This document shows, piece after piece, positions 50,546-61,689 of a stretch of DNA of 64,000 nucleotides. Source of the stretch: Ailanthus altissimus (Eukaryota; Streptophyta; Magnoliopsida; Sapindales; Simaroubaceae); the NCBI GenBank assembly GCA_946807835.1, contig OX327686.1, positions 124,001-188,000 on the forward strand, in the 5' to 3' direction. A model generated the notes under the pieces. That model was not told the DNA's origin, did not search any database, and saw only the letters and a program-made list of their open reading frames with translations. The number at the start of each line of letters is the position of its first letter. Positions within the stretch are counted from its first letter, which is position 1. Made by a program: the position numbers and the translations under genes.

Positions 50546-51045
50546 TATTTAAAAAAGGCAATCTTTTGACAATTAATCATTTATCTTGAAGCTACCTTAT
50601 AAGATTGAAGAATCTTCACAATAGCTTGGTAATCCTCGAAGGAGGCCATAGTAAATATCAAACTGTCATCAACGAAAAAAATGTGTGATATAGTAGGTCC
50701 TTATCTACCCATTTGAGAATTTATTAATCGACCACCATGTTCAACAATCCAAAGAAGCGATGGAATATTTTTTGCATAAAATAAATAATAAAAATAAGTA
50801 GGGAGATAAAGGGTCCCTTTGATGGAGACCTTTTCAGATGAATATTTCCGTCCCATTAATAATCAAAGAATATAAAATTAAAAAAATACATTGTTAATCT
50901 GTCGATAACAAATATCTGAGAAGCCCAACTTACACATCATAGTCATAAAAAAAAACCAATCAACTTTATCATAGATCTTGGACATGTTTAATTTAAGAGT
51001 TAAGAACTCTCCATTAGAAAATCTATTCCGCTTAATAACCATTTT

Positions 51046-53704
51046 TTTTTTCAATACTTTTTTTAAAAAAAATCTTTTGGAAGAGAATATATAATAGGTT
51101 ATTTGTTAAAAGAAAAATGATAACTAATAAAAAATGTTTAAGATATTAAGCAAATAGAAATTAGTGGTTATTATAAAAATCTACCAGAGTTACAACAAAT
51201 TTCCTTTGATATCAACTTATTATCAAGTATCCAAAGTTCCAAACCCTAACAAGTTGATGAAATTAAATTTAAAAGATAATTGACTAGGCATTATCCCGGG
51301 TATACAATGAAAACATGGTGCACGTTTCATTCAAGTTATATAAAAGTCATGAAATTAATCTTTTAAACTCCAATAATTATAGGTGAGTTTAATCCTTTTC
51401 CCATGGCTAATTATAGATCCAATGACCAAAATGCAACCAAAAGATCATTTCTTTCAAGTCCATTCTCAGTCTTTATTTCAAAAGCTTCACACACCTTAAT
51501 GAGGATATGATGAAAAAGATTAAAAAAATTGAAAAAAAATGTCTAACTTTACTATTAATAAAGATAAAACTTGATTGCAAACATGTATTAATGTCTTAGA
51601 ATTGCCTTATCTTTAAGTCTTCGTTATTCATAAAACAATATTTTTTTCTTTTTTATGTTTAAATCTCGCTTACATTAAATGTAAATACTTTTAATTTTAA
51701 TCGGTTTTTTGATAACTTTAAGAAGACAAAAGTAAAAACAATTTGGGTTCAATTATGAAGGATGGGGATGTTGTTTGAACATCTAATGATGTTAGGTTTC
51801 TGAATAGAAAATCCTATTAATTAGTCTTGTGGCCAAATATAATTAGGTTAATTAATCAACGAAACGATAAGACTCCATTGCTAATTAATATGCATGATTA
51901 TGAAAGACTTGGATTGATGATTTCAAAGTTGATTATTTTGGCGGGCCTATTATAAAATAGTTGGGCTTGAAGCCTCAAAACAATAACAGAAGTTTTATTT
52001 AGACCCCACTTTGGAAGCACTAGCCATCAAAATTGAAAGCAACAATTGGGTCCGAAAAGATCAAAGCATCCACTAATGCATTGCAAATTGTAGACTCTTC
52101 CTAGAGATGGAAATATGTTTAGGCTTGAGGGGGTTAGACCCCCCGACTCTACAGAAGTTTTGAAATTAATAAATGTGTAATTTTAGCTTTCAATAAATAA
52201 ATAAATGTGTAATTATAATTTTAATTCATTAATTAAAAATTTATGCTTTGACCCCTCTTATGTTTAATCCTCTATGATATAAATTTTAACTTTTTTAAGA
52301 CTGTTCAATTTAAAAATATTAGCCCCTACACAATTAGTTTTGGATTTGCTCTTGTTCGCAGCCTAATTACATAGCTCACTCATCCAGAACAAGTGTAGGA
52401 GGCTATAAGAATAGTCTCATAGTTATCAAATGCAATAATAATAATAATAATAATAATTAGATCCCATAGTTTTTTATGTTTTAATATTGATATTTCGTCA
52501 AATATTTACTTTATAATATATATTCATTTACAAAAATTATACATTATTTAATATTTATATACATCTAAATCTATACACTATCCATTACTTAACACTTATG
52601 CACACCCAAACTCATACATTAAATATTTATTATACAAAATATATATCTATTGAAACTAAACATTACTTAACATTAACACATACTTAATCTAGGCCTCCAT
52701 AATGAGAGAGCATCTATTAGACAAAATATATATCTATTGGGACTATATATAATTAACACTTAACTATTCTCACAAAAGAATAAAATATTTATAATATTTT
52801 AAACTATTGCTAGAGCTCGAGGTCAGGGAGTGCATAGAACTTACTATTCGAGTAAGGCAATAAGTGCTATTAGATCCCATAGTTAATCAGTTAATAAAAT
52901 GAATGTAAATTTGGTTGTGAGAGGTGAACTTTATGAGAAGAATAATAAAAAATAAAATAAAAATTTATTTTAAGTTTACATACATGTATATCTATTCACA
53001 AAAACCAAGGAGTAATTGAATACATTCGCAAAAATTCTTACGAAGACTTTTATGATACTAAAACACGTCTTATCAAGTATATTGTCCCATTTTGAAATTG
53101 GTTTCGTGTTATATGAATTTAAGGTATGTTTGGTAATGTTTTTAAAAATTTTAGATGATAGTTTGAAAATAATTTATATTTTATTTTAGAAAAATTTATG
53201 TATTTGATCATTGTTTTAGTTAAATTTTTTAATTTTGACCGAAGTCAAATTTTTAAATTTTTGTTAACAAAACATATGTTATGTGGATCATTTTGCCATC
53301 AATTATAATTTTATTATTATTTATTTAATTAATTTTATTTTTATAGAAAAATTTTATTATTTATTTTAAATTGTATCTAATAAATAAAATATTATTTTGA
53401 GCTGAAAAATAAAAAACAAAAAAAGAACTCTCTCTTGTCATTTTCACTCTATCTATCTTGACACTCTAAAATCATCACAGATTTTGTCATAATTAATTTT
53501 ATCACACAATTTATAGATTGACCTGAAACACAAAATACTTTAAAAAATATAAGTGAAATAAAGATTGTGGAGTTCAAGAAATTGAAAAAAAAATGCTAAA
53601 ATTTGACAAGTTTTTGAAAATAAAATATTAATTAAAAGAATAAATTATTTATTTATTTTTTAATAAATATTATTATAATTTATAAAAAAGAGAAAAAATA
53701 AATT
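51046..53704. other. Intergenic, no gene seen
   Basis: AT-rich. 52126-52340 has gagggggttagaccccccga and tttgacccctctta, resembling edges of old DNA transposons, with no defined borders. An (AAT)n run lies at 52434-52457. Confidence 0.55.
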
Positions 53705-54230
53705 TAATGTTGTGACGCTCGCTCCAACAGGCTGATGAATATCAATGTCGTAAGAGAATTTCTTAACTCTTAAATTTGACATGTCAAAAGCCTATGATCA
53801 AGTGAAATAACGATTCTTAGACTTGATAATAAAGAAGCTAGGCTTTTCTTCACCGTATGCTAGATGGTGAAGCACTATATATCTTTTGTATCATTCTTCT
53901 TCTTAATTAATGGTTAGACAAAAAGCTCACTCACACCTACTAAAAGCATTCGACATGTGATCTTTTATCTCTATATCTCGTTATTATTTATGCATAAGGA
54001 CTCCCGTCACTCCTGCGACAACAAGAAGTTACTCGTAAAATTTGTCAGATAAAGTGTAAATGTGATAGGCCACGCATCTCACATATCTTTTTCGATGATG
54101 ACAGTCTTTTTTTTACCAAAGCCCGAATAAGTGATTATAAAGCCATTAAGAGTGTTCTATCAATATATGAAGTTGTAATCGACAATCTGTTTCAGCAAAT
54201 CATAAATGTCAATAGTTAATTTTAAAGATG
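53705..54230 (+). pseudogene. LINE reverse transcriptase scrap
   Basis: The plus strand reads FDMSKAYDQV near 53776, then KKLGFSSPYARW near 53836. The catalytic-box region ISHIFFDDDSLFFTKARISD lies near 54080-54136, after frameshifts. Both ends are lost, with no tail or duplication found. Confidence 0.75.
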
Positions 54231-55997
54231 GAAACAATGAACTAATTTAGCATTTTAAAAAAAAGTGATAATTTTTTATAAAGAGTGAATACTAGCTAAC
54301 TTCACAGTTCAACCCTAATCTTAAAAAAATTATTTTTATTTAAATTATTTTTATAATAAATTAATTATTTTTTTAATTAATTTACAATTAAAAATAAATA
54401 ATAAATAAAATAATTAATCCTAAACCATGACCTCTAAGCATTGAACGTTAAATCCTAATTAAATTAACTTTTATTTTAATTATTTAAAATTAATTAAAAT
54501 TTGTTATTATTTTTTATTTAAATTTAATTTTTTAAATAATTAATTTAATTTTTTTATATATTTAGTCAGTAAAATATAAAAAATTTAATTATGATTAAAA
54601 AAATAATTTACCTTTTTGAGGTTAACAGTAATAATTTCCCTGTGATTTGTACTATAAAAATGGGACTCTTTAATAGAATAACTCTAAAATAGTATGCATG
54701 AAAAAAAAAAGAGAGAGGGAGAGATATGGTCGAAAATTTAGGATGGACATAATCATAAGTATCTTTGATTTTAATATAGTCTTTTAGGAGCCAAATCAAA
54801 CCAGATTTACTTCCAATGTATTAAACCTATGCTTTACTTATTATTTAACACGTTATTTAAGATAAAAATTTAAAAAATATTATTTAAAAAATATAAAATT
54901 ATTCTTCCTTTTTAATTATCTATTAATATAATCGTCATTTTAATATAATCTTATCATGTGTTGGTGGGATTTGACTGGTCAAAAATATTGGTTGAAACTC
55001 AACTCTCTTTCTCTCTCCATCTCTTTTCTCGAGGAGTGAGGAGGACGGTGCTGGCTGTACTATCTATAATCAAATTGAAGCTAAAGGAAACCCTAAAGTC
55101 TAAACAAAATTTTAGGGTTTTACACTAACATCATGTCTAAACCAATTTTTACAAACATAGATCATTCTAAGAGATACCTTGTCATAGAGCCGCTTCCTTA
55201 TATCTTTCAAATTTTTGTTACATATTTTAATTTTTTAAAATTACGATGTCTTAGTTTTCATGATATGTAACAAAAAATTGAAACAATTCTTTATATAAAG
55301 ATTAAAGAGTGTGAATACATGCATCATTTGGAATTTAATACTAAACCATTTTCATGATGATAGATAATGAATGGATTATCAATAGTCTTTTGCAAAACTA
55401 AAGATATGTCATTTGACAAATTGTGTAATCCCCAGTTAGTATTACTATTTATCAGAGGATAGTATCAAGAAAACTTCTATATATATAATGTAATATTTTG
55501 CTATGCATATTAATCAATTTATTATTATTATTATATTACTTACTATCATATATGTATACACCAAATTTAATTTAGACAATTAACATGACATTAAAAACCA
55601 TTTAGAGTATAAAAATTGAAAAAACATATCTTGGTGAAAGCAAAATAATTGTCTTGTTTGAGAGTATCGAAGTACGGAACTATGTGGGTTTTGGTGTCCC
55701 AATTCAAGATGCCAAATTAATAATCAATATAACAACTTAGAAAAATGTACAGTACTATGAATTGGAATTGGGAATCACGTGATGCCATTAAGACAAAACT
55801 CCCCGACCGAGTGATTAATTAACTAATTAAATTTGAAAAGCCAGAGAGAGAGATAATTAATCAAAAGTGTTTGTTGAAGGATTCAATCAAAAATAAAAAG
55901 GAAAAAAAAAAGATTAATTATGAGTAAAAATAGTAGTAATACTGATAATAATAATAATTCCTTTTTATAAAAAATTTTTTTGTTGGGTTCTAGCTAG
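54231..55997. other. Intergenic, no gene seen
   Basis: Very AT-rich to about 54960. No protein-like frame and no intact repeat borders. The part next to 55997 probably includes the PLATZ 3' UTR. Confidence 0.5.
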
Positions 55998-57089
55998 CTA
56001 ACACAGAGGGGATCTATGGGGAATTCCTTTTCTTCTACTAATATTGCTTAACGTAGCCATGTCTTCGTCGGAGACTTTGCTGGCCAATCTTGCGCAAACG
56101 TAGAAGCCACTTCTCTTCTTTCTGACGATGTGGGTGGTGCATGCAACACTGCTCATGTTCTCGGATCCTGACGACCCCGATGACCAGCTCATTGGCTCTT
56201 CAAAATCAACAATGGTGGAGTGAGGCGTTTCGTTTGTCATTTCATCGTCACCCATGTCTTGAGGAATCAAGAAATCGGGACTGAGTGTTAACGTGTTGCA
56301 TGTTCTCAAGTATGGACTGAGATCCTTGTAGTGTTTCAGCACAAAATCCACCTAGTAATTGGCGCACACATAATTAAAAAAAAAAAATCAATCAGAATTG
56401 TCATCAACAACAATCATATGTCTTAGGAACTATCAAGAGTACCTAATTAAGTTTGACAAACGATAATTTTAAATTGATTACCTTGCAACCAAGAGAGCAA
56501 TGGATGTAGGGTTCTTGAAGGCTTCTATCACAAGAGGTGCAATAGTTTCCGGCACCTTTGAATTGCCTGTTCTGAGGTCTCTTCTTGATAAACACCACTT
56601 TGGCACTATTGATGGTATAGGCCTATATTCAAAACTAAGCTAAATTAGCTTATTTCTGCTATATGTGAAGTACACAAAAGAATGGGAAAATTGAACATAA
56701 AGCTCAACTCATTAATTACCTGAACATTGGAACAGTCAATGAGCTTCTGTAGATCATCCAATCGAACAACTTCATGATAAACGTATCGACGCACCTGAAG
56801 AAGCCGGTGGAAGCGATGGGAAGGTATGCAATGAGGGCAAATACTGATGCAGCAATCCAAGCAACAAATATTCTTTTCATTTTTCTTGGATGTTTCATGG
56901 TAAGAGCAACCCACAAAGAACTTCTGAGTGTAAAGCGCTTCCAACCATGCTGGCCTTTGAATTCCCTATACAAAATTAATTAAACCATCAAAAACAAACA
57001 CAATTAGGTCAGCCAATACACGCTCTCTAAAGTTACATGCCAAACCAATATTGAAAGAGAATTGTGAGTTAGAAACTAACCATGATCAT
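55998..57089 (-). CDS. PLATZ zinc-binding transcription factor, 249 aa, four exons
   Basis: Exons in transcript order: 57081-57089 (three codons, MIM), 56720-56965, 56482-56622, 55998-56351. Introns are GT-AG and all joins are in phase 0, giving 750 nt with stop. PLATZ proteins are plant-specific, zinc-dependent DNA-binding proteins that mostly repress through A/T-rich targets (family knowledge). Visible metal ligands: C23 and H26 (CSYH), the Cys cluster C37-C49 (CCLDCCISICPHC), H53 and H56, the RRYVYHEVVRLDDLQKLID block (62-80), and CTSC (113-116) with HCSLGC (126-131). The C-terminal half (133-249) is acidic and Ser-rich, ending in a basic RKKRSGF and RRKGIPHRSPLC. Length is usual for the family. 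The start fits because the short first exon joins in phase to GIQRPAWLEALY, the usual PLATZ opening. Confidence 0.94.
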
Positions 57090-57790
57090 ATAGAAATGAA
57101 CTACTTCAATGAAAGCAAAAAAGCCCTAGCTAGCTTATCTCTTCTATCCCTTGATCAATTATCAAGATAATGGGGGGTAAAAAGCAGAGATATAGAGATA
57201 GAGATATAGATAGAGTGAGAGAGAGGAAGTAAGTTATGGAGATGAGTGTATTTATGGAGGTTCACAAGAGGGAAAAGGATATATATTTATTCCTTGGAAA
57301 AAGACAGCAAAATTAAATATATATTTAAGCCAAGTAGGTGTTAATTAATTAATATTAATATTAATATTATAAGAGAGTGACGAGCAAGTGAGAGAGAGAG
57401 AGGAAATATAGAAAAGAGAATGAGATATGAGGAGAACGTGGGAACGGTTTCCGTGTCTCCCATTCTCGACCCTAATTTGTTTTAATTATTTTCTCATCAT
57501 CTTGGCTTAAGTGCGCCTAATATTTGCCCATTTAACACCATTACCTCTTCCTTGAAATAGCTGCCTTATTTCTATTCTCCTATTATATTTTTCTTCTTCC
57601 TTTTTCTTTGATTCACTTCACATAAAAATAAAAATTAAAAGAAAAGTTGGATTATTAGCAAATTCAGCTCTATTTGTATGAGAAGACTTTGAAACGAAGG
57701 AAAGCGACATACATTCAAAGTTTAAAGGTTTGGCGAGCTTATATAGCAAGCAAGGTAGCAATTGTACACAGTAGGAATTAATGATCATCA

Positions 57791-57822
<32 letters not shown>

Positions 57823-57861
57823 TATTTAAAATTCAGTTGAATCATTTTTATATGTGATTGA
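57090..57861. other. PLATZ upstream region
   Basis: GA-rich stretches (57391-57411) and a (TA)n run at 57790-57815. No separate gene. Confidence 0.6.
57187..57256 (-). promoter_or_regulatory. PLATZ promoter: TATA-like box and CT-rich leader
   Basis: The minus strand has CCATAAATAC at 57248-57257, followed by a CT/TATC-rich leader (57187-57231) typical of plant 5' UTRs. A further TATA-like run (57279-57292) is an alternative. Confidence 0.5.
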
Positions 57862-57993
57862 TGTTGAAGCAAAAATAATTAAATAAGTAAATATATTAAG
57901 TAATATAATATAAAAATAAGTAATTAAGAATTATAGAGAGAGAAATGAAGAAGAATAACACATAGAATTTATGTAGTTTGGTAATTTGTTTAT

Positions 57994-59023
57994 TGTTAAA
58001 AAATTGGTGATTTAACAATTTCGGTTGGACAAGAATTGAGATGAATACCAAAGTGAAGAGTTACAAGAAGTTTAGAAAGTGTGGGACACGTATGAAGAAG
58101 TTTAGGATATGTGGGATACGAAAGAAAAAGTGAAACGAGACTTAAAAACGCAAAGAAAACAAAGAAATCACGGAGAGCTGTTAGCGCCGTGGCGCCCAAG
58201 GCTGAGCGCCGCGGCGCTCAACATAGAAGACCAATGCTGCAGCGCTGGGGCGAGAGAAGAACCAGCGCTGCGGCGCCTAGGGACGAGCGCCGCAGCGCCC
58301 AGACGTGTCAGGATGTCTGTTTTATTTCGAAATTTTGAGTTTTGGAAAGTTTTGGACTTCCAAAACAAGTGGACTCTTACTCTAACAAGAAATAGGGTTA
58401 GTAGGCACGAAATACACCCTATATAAACACTTGTAAACCCTTGTTTAAGATTAAGCATATAAGGTTTCAAGATGTAACCATAAGAGAGAATAGAGGAGCT
58501 AGGTAGGCACAAAGTGCGTAGTGCATTAGGGTGTAACCTTTGGGGGTGTTGTCTTCTTTAAGTTCTTTGAGTGAATAAAAGAGAAACACCATAGATCTTT
58601 TTGGCTTAAATGCTCAAGCTAGTCTTGTGTTTCTTGTAAAAATCTCTTATGAGGAGATACTAAGAGGTCTTAAGGAGTCATGATGATCAATGATAGATGC
58701 TTAGAGGTTTCTATGAGAGATACTAAGGGGTCTTGTGGGATCATTGATGATGTAAGAAGATACTTAGTGATCTATTTCAATAGTAAGAATCTGGATCATA
58801 AATCCTCCGTGGACGTAGACAATTTGGGCGAACCACATATATCTTGTGTCTTGTGATTGGTTTGTTTCTTTATCTTTATTAGTGTGTTAATCTTATGTGT
58901 TCTTGTTTATGGTGTGAGTTATGATTTTTCATTTGTGTATAGAGTAAATGGGGTATCAATGTTGTGGCTTAGTTAATGCCATAAGGGTGTCAAATTGAAG
59001 TGCATAGCCTGATATCTGCAACA
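57994..59023 (+). repeat. 5' LTR of copia-5
   Basis: It runs TGTTAAAAAATTGG to ATATCTGCAACA, 1030 bp. It has a TATA box (accctatataaacac, 58419-58433) and five GC-rich modules (58182, 58204, about 58233, 58263, 58285). Confidence 0.88.
58182..58300. repeat. Array of GC-rich palindromic modules in the 5' LTR
   Basis: Modules of the type AGCGCCGCGGCGCT in an otherwise AT-rich LTR. 58203-58220 is a perfect 18-bp palindrome (TGAGCGCCGCGGCGCTCA). Starts at 58182/58204 and 58263/58285 are 22 bp apart. Confidence 0.85.
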
Positions 59024-60184
59024 AACTAGTATCAAAGCGTATGTTGAAGTACAAACTGATATTAGAGCTTGAGGTTGAAGTCCAAACTGATATCAAAGCA
59101 TGGGTTGAAGTCCAGATTGCAGAGCATAGGCAGCAGTGTCAGATTGCAGAGCAAAGGTTTTCAACCATGGGGACTCACAAATATAAGAGAAGAACAATAA
59201 GGAATATGATTATATGAAAGAGGAAAAGATGATGGCCTTACTGGAGAGTTTTGAAGTTGAGATCACTCTTGAAAAAGAATACCAAGAAGATGGCGTCATC
59301 TAGGTCCTAATTAGAAGAATCATTCAAATTGGACACAAAATAAAAATGTCAAAAAGAAGAACAATCAAGATTGAAGGGCAGATCCAAAAGGTGTCTAAGG
59401 CACTCAAATGGATAATCCTAAGAGGAAAACAAAGATAGAAGGAAGGTGGATTTGCAAGTCTGTTGGATGATTAGGCAAAGACCTTGATCGTATGAAAGCT
59501 TCTGAGGAATCAGTGTCTGATGAATGAACTATTTTTGGGATCTTGGGTAGTGTTTTCATATGAGTCATGGAGAATCATTATTTACCAATTGGAGTAACAT
59601 GGCTTATGGTAAGTCATAGGGGATTGGTAGAATACGATTGAGACTACACAGTGAAAAAGACAATGGAGGAATTAGGTATGAGATTTCATTCCTTATCTCA
59701 TGAAGGCCTAAAGGATTCAGGACTGCTAGATCGAAATAGGGAGATTCATGGAAGGTATACAGAAGGAACACTAAATGGGAAAGCAAAAGGATCGAGAGAG
59801 TGATAAAGCACAGAGGGAGGCTATGTGCTTTGTAGAAAAGTGCTTAGAATGGGATCAACATAGGGTTGATTTGAAACGGACCATAAAGCAGCTTTTGATA
59901 TATCACTTTGTGGCAGGGGTTGAAAGAGAATGTGTGGGAAGAGTAGCAATGGCGAGAATGGGTTTTCACCATTAAGGGTTGTGGTCATGGTGTCTTTGGG
60001 ACATGGAAGATCATAACATTAAACTACTCTAGACATCAGCATTCAGGAATCTTTGGAGACCGTAGTCACAAGAGTCTTAGTTAAGTCAGAGACTTTACTT
60101 ATAGACCATGCTAGTGAGCATTGGTCAAGGAGGGGTGACGGTGATTAGCTTCATGGGAAGAGATTTTGAATCAAAGAGGGGATT

Positions 60185-61135
60185 TGTTGAAAAATTGGTG
60201 ATTCAACAATCTTGATTGGACAAGAATTGAGATGAATACCAAAGTGAAGAGTCACAAGAAGTCTAGAACGTGTGAGACACGTGTGGAGAAGTTTAGGACG
60301 TGTGAGACACGAAGGGGGAAGTAAAACGGGACTTGAAAATGCAAAGGAAATGAAGGAATCGCAGGGAGCTGCCAGCGCTGTAGCGCCCAGGGACGAGCGC
60401 AGCAGCGCCCAGACGCGTCAGGATGTCTGTTTTGGTTCGGGATTTCGAGTTTTGGGAAGTTTTAAACTTTCAAAACAAGTGGACTCTTACTTCAATAAGG
60501 AATAGGGTTAGTAGGCACGAAATACACCCTATATAAACACTTGTAAACCCTTGTTTAAGATTAAGTATATAAGGTTTCAAGATGTAACCATAAGAGAGAA
60601 TAAAGGAGCTAGGTAGGCACAAAGTGCATGGTGCACTAAGGTGTAACCTTTGGGGGTGTTGTCTTCTTTAAGTTCTTTGAGTGAATAAAAGAGAAACACC
60701 ATAAATCTTTTTGGCTTAAATGCTCAGGCTATTCTTGTGTTTCTTGTAAAAATCTCTTATGAAGAGATATTAAGAGGTCTTAGAGAGTCATGATGATCAA
60801 TGGTAGATGATTAGAAGTTTCTATGAGAGATACTAAGGGGTCTTGTGGGATCATTGATGATGTAAGAAGATACTTAGTGATCTATTTCAATAGTAAGAAG
60901 CTGGATCATGGATCCTCTGTGGACGTCGGCAATTTGGGCCAAACTACGTATATCTTGTGTCTTGTGATTGGTTTGTTTTCTTTATCTTTATTGGTGTATT
61001 AATCTTATGTGTTCTTGCTTATGGTGTGAGTTATAATTTTTTCGCTGCGCATAGAGTAAATGGGGTATCAAGGTTGTGGCTAAGTTGATGCAATAGGGGT
61101 GTCAAATTGAAATGCATGGCGTGATATCCGCAACA
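60185..61135 (+). repeat. 3' LTR of copia-5
   Basis: It runs TGTTGAAAAATTGG to ATATCCGCAACA, 951 bp. It has the same block order as the 5' LTR but only two GC modules (60373 and 60395). Confidence 0.88.
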
Positions 61136-61689
61136 TCTACATTCATGGCGGATCAAAATCACACTTTCTTATTATTGAATCTCAAGGCATTCACAAAAGA
61201 TGCATTTTATAAGAAAGACTCACAAAAAATTCACTTTTTCTTATAAACAATAGGTTTCTCTCACTAAGAATCACAAATATTTGTATTTGATCACTAACAT
61301 ATTTTTACAAACTAATAAAGAACCTTTATATAGGTTTTAGAACGACCTAGGTTAATTCTAAATGTATGAGAGTCATTTTAGGGAGTCTTAAAGCAAGTGG
61401 GAGTCAAAACCAATTCGGGAAACTCTTTTCCTGGCGCTGGGAACCTGGCGCCGCGACGCTCAGGTGCTGTCTAGGGCACAGCGGCACCCATGCCTGGGCA
61501 TCGTCACTTGTGTCTTTCGCCTCATTTTGCGTCTGTCTTTAATTCTCGCGTATCCAATGCACTTGGCTTGCTCTCTAAATCATATCTTGATAAAACTTTC
61601 TCACAAATCTACTCCTTGATTCAAAATCATCTACAAAGTATTCTTGATATCTCATTTTCGCATCTTTGGTCATCCTCGTATAGTAGTGA

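Larger units (their letters stand above)
46141..51045 (-). mobile_element. Decayed 5'-truncated LINE (outer), interrupted twice
   Basis: Read on the minus strand: reverse transcriptase from about 51035 (MSKIYDKVDW near 50965, a GLHQRDPLSPYLFLL block near 50820, ISHIFFVDDSLIF near 50680), then YLG...NKQNLFTTIKEKVWN (about 50420). A solo copia LTR splits it, and it resumes with FPKSL...LCAPFFWGGDENN (about 49210-49130). A second LINE is inserted in the zinc-finger region, and the outer element resumes at 47086 (ENSMHAIWLC near 46990). A C-terminal RNase H-like domain follows (GFVKMNTDGD near 46650, SDGLRLINDL near 46440, KTNYVAHVLAKLAL near 46290). A T run at 46148-46160 is probably its poly-A tail. 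Many stops; dead. The endonuclease half is absent. Confidence 0.8.
57994..61135 (+). mobile_element. Non-autonomous Ty1/copia element (copia-5)
   Basis: 5' LTR 57994-59023 and 3' LTR 60185-61135 flank 1.16 kb. The primer site is ctagtatcaaagc (59028-59040); the purine tract is atcaaagagggga (about 60169-60183). The flanks tttat (57989-57993) and tctac (61136-61140) differ only by two C/T changes, consistent with an old duplication that lost cytosines. The interior has no recognisable polymerase, only short frames (for example 59775-59975) and the 3' internal text shared with copia-4 (ttggagaccgtagtcac). Confidence 0.85.

Noticed and set aside
58109..58512. Ala/Arg-rich frames on both strands of the copia-5 LTR
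   Set aside because: They are translations of the GC palindromic modules, not a gene.
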